DNA of 64,000 nucleotides from Butyrivibrio sp. (GTDB lineage Bacteria; Bacillota; Clostridia; Lachnospirales; Lachnospiraceae): contig JAKVKH010000006.1 in assembly GCA_022486625.1 (NCBI GenBank), positions 1 to 64,000 on the forward strand, read 5' to 3'. Below, one piece after another: positions 60,497 to 64,000 of this stretch; the stretch's first letter is position 1; each line of letters opens with the position of its first letter. Both the position numbers and the translations under genes were made by a program. Below the pieces are notes generated by a model, which was not told the DNA's origin, searched no databases, and worked only from the letters and a program-made list of their open reading frames with translations.

Positions 60497-61396
60497 TTAT
60501 GCATTTCGGATATAACGTTGCATAGTGTTCAGAACTTTCTTTTTATCTGCGCTCCACAGCGGTGCAATCAGCAGCTTTTTCGGACCATCACCGGTGATCC
60601 GGTGAACAACAGTTTCAGGAGGAAGCAGCTTTAAACAGCGGACAACTAGGCAGCAGTATTCATCAAGAGTCATGACAGGGAACGGACTTTCCAGATATTT
60701 TCTGGCAAGCTCCGTTCCCTTTAAAATGTGCAGAAGCTGGAGTTTTATGCCATCAGGTACCGGCGTAAGTGCAGACAGATAGCGAACGGTATCCAGCATA
60801 TCGACATCTGATTCTCCGGGAAGTCCCAGAATTACGTGGACGACAACGGTGAGACCCGCAGCTTTAAGGCGACAGAAGGCATCTTCAAATACGGAAAGCG
60901 GATAGCCTCTGTGGATAGCGAGCGCAGTTTTCTCATGAATCGTCTGCAGACCAAGTTCTACCCATACCGGTTTGATCTGATTGAGGAGAGAAAGCATGGA
61001 GATCATCTCAGGTGGCAGACAGTCCGGTCTGGTACCAATGGATAAGGCAACGATTTCCGGGCACTGTATGGCATCTGTAAAAATCCGGCGAAGACGGTCA
61101 GGATCTCCGTAAGTGTTGGTGTAGGACTGGAAATAGGCAATATATTTTCTTTCGGAAACAGGGATTTTGGAGGGGAATTTTGCATCTACCTTTTCTCTGG
61201 CTTCTGCAATCTGGGTTCGGATGTCCGCAGGTGCGGCGGCAAAGTCGCCGGAGCCACCTTCAGAGCAGAAAGTGCAGCCTCCGGTGCCAAGTGTTCCGTC
61301 GCGGTTCGGGCAGGTGCAGCCGGTCTGCAGCGAGAGCTTGTATACTTTTGTACCGAACTGCTTTTTTAAAGCATCGGAAAGCGAATTGTATTCCAT
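60497..61396 (-). CDS. Radical SAM protein of the TIGR01212/YhcC type
   Basis: This 299-residue protein has a radical SAM cluster motif in the unusual spacing of this family (CTCPNRDGTLGTGGCTFCSEGG, about residues 23-44, with the first cysteine and C-x2-C later), followed by a TIM-like barrel (IAYFQSYTNTYGDPDRLR) and VHVILGLPGE. Relatives from E. coli and Bacillus are conserved but of unknown reaction. The start ATG (61394-61396) follows AAAGGCAG on the minus strand; an in-frame ATG at 61429 is possible. It is divergent from the trp leader, about 145 bases from its promoter region. Confidence 0.9.
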   Translation of the reverse strand: MEYNSLSDALKKQFGTKVYKLSLQTGCTCPNRDGTLGTGGCTFCSEGGSGDFAAAPADIRTQIAEAREKVDAKFPSKIPVSERKYIAYFQSYTNTYGDPDRLRRIFTDAIQCPEIVALSIGTRPDCLPPEMISMLSLLNQIKPVWVELGLQTIHEKTALAIHRGYPLSVFEDAFCRLKAAGLTVVVHVILGLPGESDVDMLDTVRYLSALTPVPDGIKLQLLHILKGTELARKYLESPFPVMTLDEYCCLVVRCLKLLPPETVVHRITGDGPKKLLIAPLWSADKKKVLNTMQRYIRNA

Positions 61397-61525
61397 GAAA
61401 CTGCCTTTCAGGTATGGACATAATTTCAATATTCTGATTTGCGGAGACTGTTCTAATGATGAATCATCTGCAGACTGAAATCAACTGAAAATTGAATAAT
61501 GTTCTGAAAAAAGTAAAAAAGATCA

Positions 61526-61898
61526 TTGACTTAATCTGCTGAAAGTGGTTTGATTAAAGGAATTCAATAACTTTGACAGAGTAAACCGTTGAAGCGGGGA
61601 TGAAACGAAAGGGGCACTTCCAGAGAGTCCGGGCAGGTGAGAGCCGGGCAGAACGCCGATTCGCAAATGGGCCGCTGAGGGCATGGTAAACAGCTGATGG
61701 CAGATTGTCAAAAGCTCAGTAGCTCATGACGTAAGGCATACGTAAGTTGCCGGAGATATGTCAGTATCTCGCAGAGTGCGCAGAAAGAATGTTTTCTGCG
61801 AATCAGGGTGGCACCACGATAGAGCATATTATCGCCCCTGACAGGAAAGGTACAGTTCTTATTGGAGAACCGGCCTCTTTTCTGTCAGGGGCGTTTTA
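61526..61898 (+). promoter_or_regulatory. T-box riboswitch leader of the trp operon
   Basis: The conserved T-box AGGGTGGCACCACG is at 61805-61818. The terminator stem CGCCCCTGACAG (61833-61844) with CTGTCAGGGGCG (61882-61893) and a T-run follows. Upstream, 61600-61720 contains stem-loops typical of Stem I (for example GTCCGGGC...GAGCCGGGC). A TTGACT at 61526-61531 is a possible -35. Uncharged tRNA would pair with the T-box and prevent termination, allowing trpE expression. The specifier is expected to be UGG (Trp); two UGG triplets (61668-61670 and 61684-61686) are present and the true one is not resolved. Confidence 0.85.
61833..61898 (+). terminator. T-box-controlled terminator
   Basis: A perfect 12-bp stem (61833-61844 with 61882-61893) ends in TTTTA just before trpE. 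In the T-box mechanism the antiterminator uses the T-box sequence at 61805-61818 together with the start of this stem. Confidence 0.85.
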
Positions 61899-61912
61899 TG
61901 TGGGAGGACATC

Positions 61913-63400
61913 ATGAATCAGACAACATTTGAACAGGTACAGGAAATTGCAGCATCCGGGGATTATAAACTGATCCCCGTCAAAAGAGAAATACTGGCGG
62001 ATCTCAGAACTCCGGTGGAAACGCTGCGGGCATTGCAGAATGTCAGTGATCACTGCTTTCTGCTGGAAAGTGTGGAGGATAACAGGCAATGGGGAAGATA
62101 TTCATTTCTGGGTTATGCACCGACCATGGAACTGACCTGCAGAAATCATATGCTGACCATTGGTGCAGGCGGCAGAATCCGGATGCAGACAGATCATCCG
62201 GGAGACTATATCAGACAGCTGGTGAAGGATAACCGGGCGCCGCAGCTGCCGGATATGCCATCTTTTACAGGAGGGCTGGTCGGATATTTCTCCTATGAAT
62301 ATATGCAGTACGGAGAACCATCGCTTCATTTCAGTTCGAGAGATGAGAATGACTTCCAGGATATGGATCTGATGCTGTTTGAGCACCTGATTGCCTATGA
62401 CAATCTCAGGCAGAAGATTATTCTGATTGCAAATGTACATACAGATTCTCTTGAGACATCATATCACAGCGCTGTATTGAAGCTGGATGAAATGGAACAG
62501 TTGATCCGTAAGGGAAAGGCGAAGAATGTGCAGCCCGGCAGAATGACCGGAGAGATGAAAACACTTTTTTCAAAAGAGGAGTACTGCAGGAAGGTGGAGC
62601 AGGTCAGACATTATATTCATGAAGGCGATATTTTTCAGCTGGTGTTGTCCAATCCAATGGAGGCTCCATTTGAGGGAAGTCTTCTGGATACTTACCGTGT
62701 TCTTCGAACGACAAATCCGTCTCCGTATATGTTCTATTTTTCCGGTGAGATTGAAATTGCAGGTGCTTCTCCGGAAACACTGGTAAAGGTGGAAAACCGC
62801 AGAATCAGGACATTTCCGCTGGCGGGAACAAGACCAAGAGGACAAAACGATGCAGAAGATCAGGCGCTGGAAAAAGAACTCCTGTCTGATGAAAAGGAAC
62901 GGGCAGAACATAATATGCTGGTGGACCTTGGCAGAAATGATCTTGGAAAGTTATGTGAATTTGGCAGTGTGGAAGTAGAAAAATATATGGCAGTGGAACG
63001 GTACTCCCATGTCATGCATATCGGTTCTGCCATCAGAGGAACGCTGCAGGAGCGTTACAGCGCGGTGGATGCAGTAGACAGTGTGCTGCCGGCGGGGACA
63101 TTGTCGGGGGCACCGAAGATCCGTGCCTGTCAGTTGATCGATCAGCTGGAAGACAATAAACGTGGCATTTATGGCGGAGCAATAGGATATGTGGATTTTA
63201 CGGGCAATCTGGATACCTGTATTGCTATCCGGCTTGCATTTAAAAAGGGAGGTAAGGTGTTCGTCAGATCAGGTGCAGGTATTGTGGCAGACAGTATCCC
63301 GGAAAACGAGTATCAGGAATGTATCAATAAGGCGAAAGCAGTTGTGCAGGCACTGCAAAAGGCGCAGGAAATGGGCAGCGATAAGGAGGTAGAAAAATGA
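61913..63400 (+). CDS. trpE: Anthranilate synthase component I
   Basis: This 495-residue protein has the tryptophan feedback motif LLESVEDN near residue 49, and the chorismate-binding enzyme domain (about 220-480): EEYCRKVEQVRHYIHEGDIFQLVLSNP, GASPETLV, PLAGTRPRG, ERAEHNMLVDLGRND, PAGTLSGAPKIRA and VRSGAGIV. It makes anthranilate from chorismate, with ammonia from the TrpG partner. ATG 61913 follows GGGAGGACATC. Its stop overlaps trpG as ATGA (63397-63400). Expression is controlled by the T-box leader. Confidence 0.95.
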   Translation: MNQTTFEQVQEIAASGDYKLIPVKREILADLRTPVETLRALQNVSDHCFLLESVEDNRQWGRYSFLGYAPTMELTCRNHMLTIGAGGRIRMQTDHPGDYIRQLVKDNRAPQLPDMPSFTGGLVGYFSYEYMQYGEPSLHFSSRDENDFQDMDLMLFEHLIAYDNLRQKIILIANVHTDSLETSYHSAVLKLDEMEQLIRKGKAKNVQPGRMTGEMKTLFSKEEYCRKVEQVRHYIHEGDIFQLVLSNPMEAPFEGSLLDTYRVLRTTNPSPYMFYFSGEIEIAGASPETLVKVENRRIRTFPLAGTRPRGQNDAEDQALEKELLSDEKERAEHNMLVDLGRNDLGKLCEFGSVEVEKYMAVERYSHVMHIGSAIRGTLQERYSAVDAVDSVLPAGTLSGAPKIRACQLIDQLEDNKRGIYGGAIGYVDFTGNLDTCIAIRLAFKKGGKVFVRSGAGIVADSIPENEYQECINKAKAVVQALQKAQEMGSDKEVEK

Positions 63401-63972
63401 TTCTCTTGATTGATAATTATGACAGCTTTACCTATAATCTGTACCAGCTCGCGGGAACAATACAGCCGGACATCGTAACGATCCGGAATGATGTAAAGAC
63501 AGCAGCGGAAATCGGGCAGATGCATCCTCAGGCAATCATTCTGTCTCCGGGTCCCGGAAAGCCATCAGATGCCGGGGTATGTGAGGATGTGGTGAAGTCA
63601 CTTGGCGGTAAGATTCCGATTCTGGGTGTCTGTCTTGGACATCAGGCAATCTGCGAAGCCTGTGGAGGAACGGTCGGACATGCCGCACAGCTGATGCACG
63701 GGAAACAGTCAATGGCGGTGCTGGATCACAGCTGCAGACTGTTTGACGGTCTTCCGGATCAGATTCCGGTTGCAAGGTATCATTCCCTTTCTCTGCAGGA
63801 AAAAACACTGCCGGATTGTCTTCAGATTGTTTCCAGAGCAGATGATGGAGAAGTCATGGCTGTGCAGCATAGAAAATATCCGGTTTACGGGCTTCAGTTC
63901 CATCCGGAATCCATTATGACACCGGATGGAATCGTAATTCTGAAAAATTTTCTGGAAGCGGGAAACATGTAA
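63397..63972 (+). CDS. trpG: Anthranilate synthase component II (glutamine amidotransferase)
   Basis: This 191-residue class I glutamine amidotransferase has LLIDNYDSFTYNLYQLAG at the start, the oxyanion-region SPGPGKPSDAG, nucleophile C79 in GVCLGHQAI, and the His-Glu pair H169 and E171 in HPES. It supplies ammonia to TrpE; such proteins can also serve PabB for p-aminobenzoate. ATG 63397 overlaps the trpE stop by four bases and AAGGAGG lies in the end of trpE. Only 28 bases follow before the window ends, so the likely next genes (trpD and others) are not visible. Confidence 0.95.
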   Translation: MILLIDNYDSFTYNLYQLAGTIQPDIVTIRNDVKTAAEIGQMHPQAIILSPGPGKPSDAGVCEDVVKSLGGKIPILGVCLGHQAICEACGGTVGHAAQLMHGKQSMAVLDHSCRLFDGLPDQIPVARYHSLSLQEKTLPDCLQIVSRADDGEVMAVQHRKYPVYGLQFHPESIMTPDGIVILKNFLEAGNM

Positions 63973-64000
63973 TTCCGGTAAAAGGTATGCAAAGAATATT

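Overview
The window looks like a chromosomal stretch of an anaerobic, gut-type Clostridia, most likely Lachnospiraceae. This is an inference from several things: moderate-GC coding sequence with strong AGGAGG-type ribosome sites, a clostridial Hcp/ferredoxin set, DUF512 and DUF4080 radical SAM proteins, a split ThrE-type exporter, a T-box-controlled trp operon, and IS91-like elements paired with a tyrosine recombinase. No rRNA, tRNA or CRISPR array was seen.

Region 1 (1-10 kb) is a decayed accessory zone. It holds a frameshifted AlbA_2/HATPase regulator, a 520-bp hairpin-rich non-coding stretch (about 1637-2159), and an AT-rich methyltransferase. An IS91-like unit follows (tyrosine recombinase plus HUH transposase broken by one base), bounded by two large hairpins. 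A helicase tail, an intact RhuM-like gene and the tail of a DUF1016 nuclease come next. A 48-bp direct repeat (1579-1626 and 7206-7253) carries the 3' end of the AlbA gene and brackets most of this zone.

Region 2 (9.3-23 kb) is a mostly co-directional island of small enzymes. It has at least nine GNAT acetyltransferase domains, intact and broken, including one fused to an RsgA-type GTPase. It also has a flavin reductase, a hexapeptide acetyltransferase, a VOC protein, a sugar-phosphate isomerase-like protein, and an unusual transcarbamylase-like protein coupled to a Cys-rich small protein. Several members show internal deletions, stops or frameshifts (Fe-alcohol dehydrogenase, GNAT, alpha/beta hydrolase), so the island is turning over.

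Region 3 (23-64 kb) is core-like and nearly gap-free. It contains a homocysteine methyltransferase, glutathione peroxidase, three hybrid histidine kinases, a radical SAM protein overlapping a MATE transporter, and two secreted lipoproteins (beta-helix protein and nuclease). A redox/nitrosative block follows (hcp, ferredoxin, Fe-S protein, then a divergent TlpA-Rrf2-flavoprotein operon with an operator over its promoter). After that come a heterodimeric ABC exporter, an MBOAT/SGNH acylation pair, DUF1275, DUF512, a two-gene threonine/serine exporter and an L,D-transpeptidase. Next is a palindrome and 38-bp tandem-repeat region, then a three-gene set resembling the Bacillus ydjI-ydjG-ydjH membrane-stress genes, a YhcC-type radical SAM protein, and a T-box leader before trpE-trpG at the right edge.
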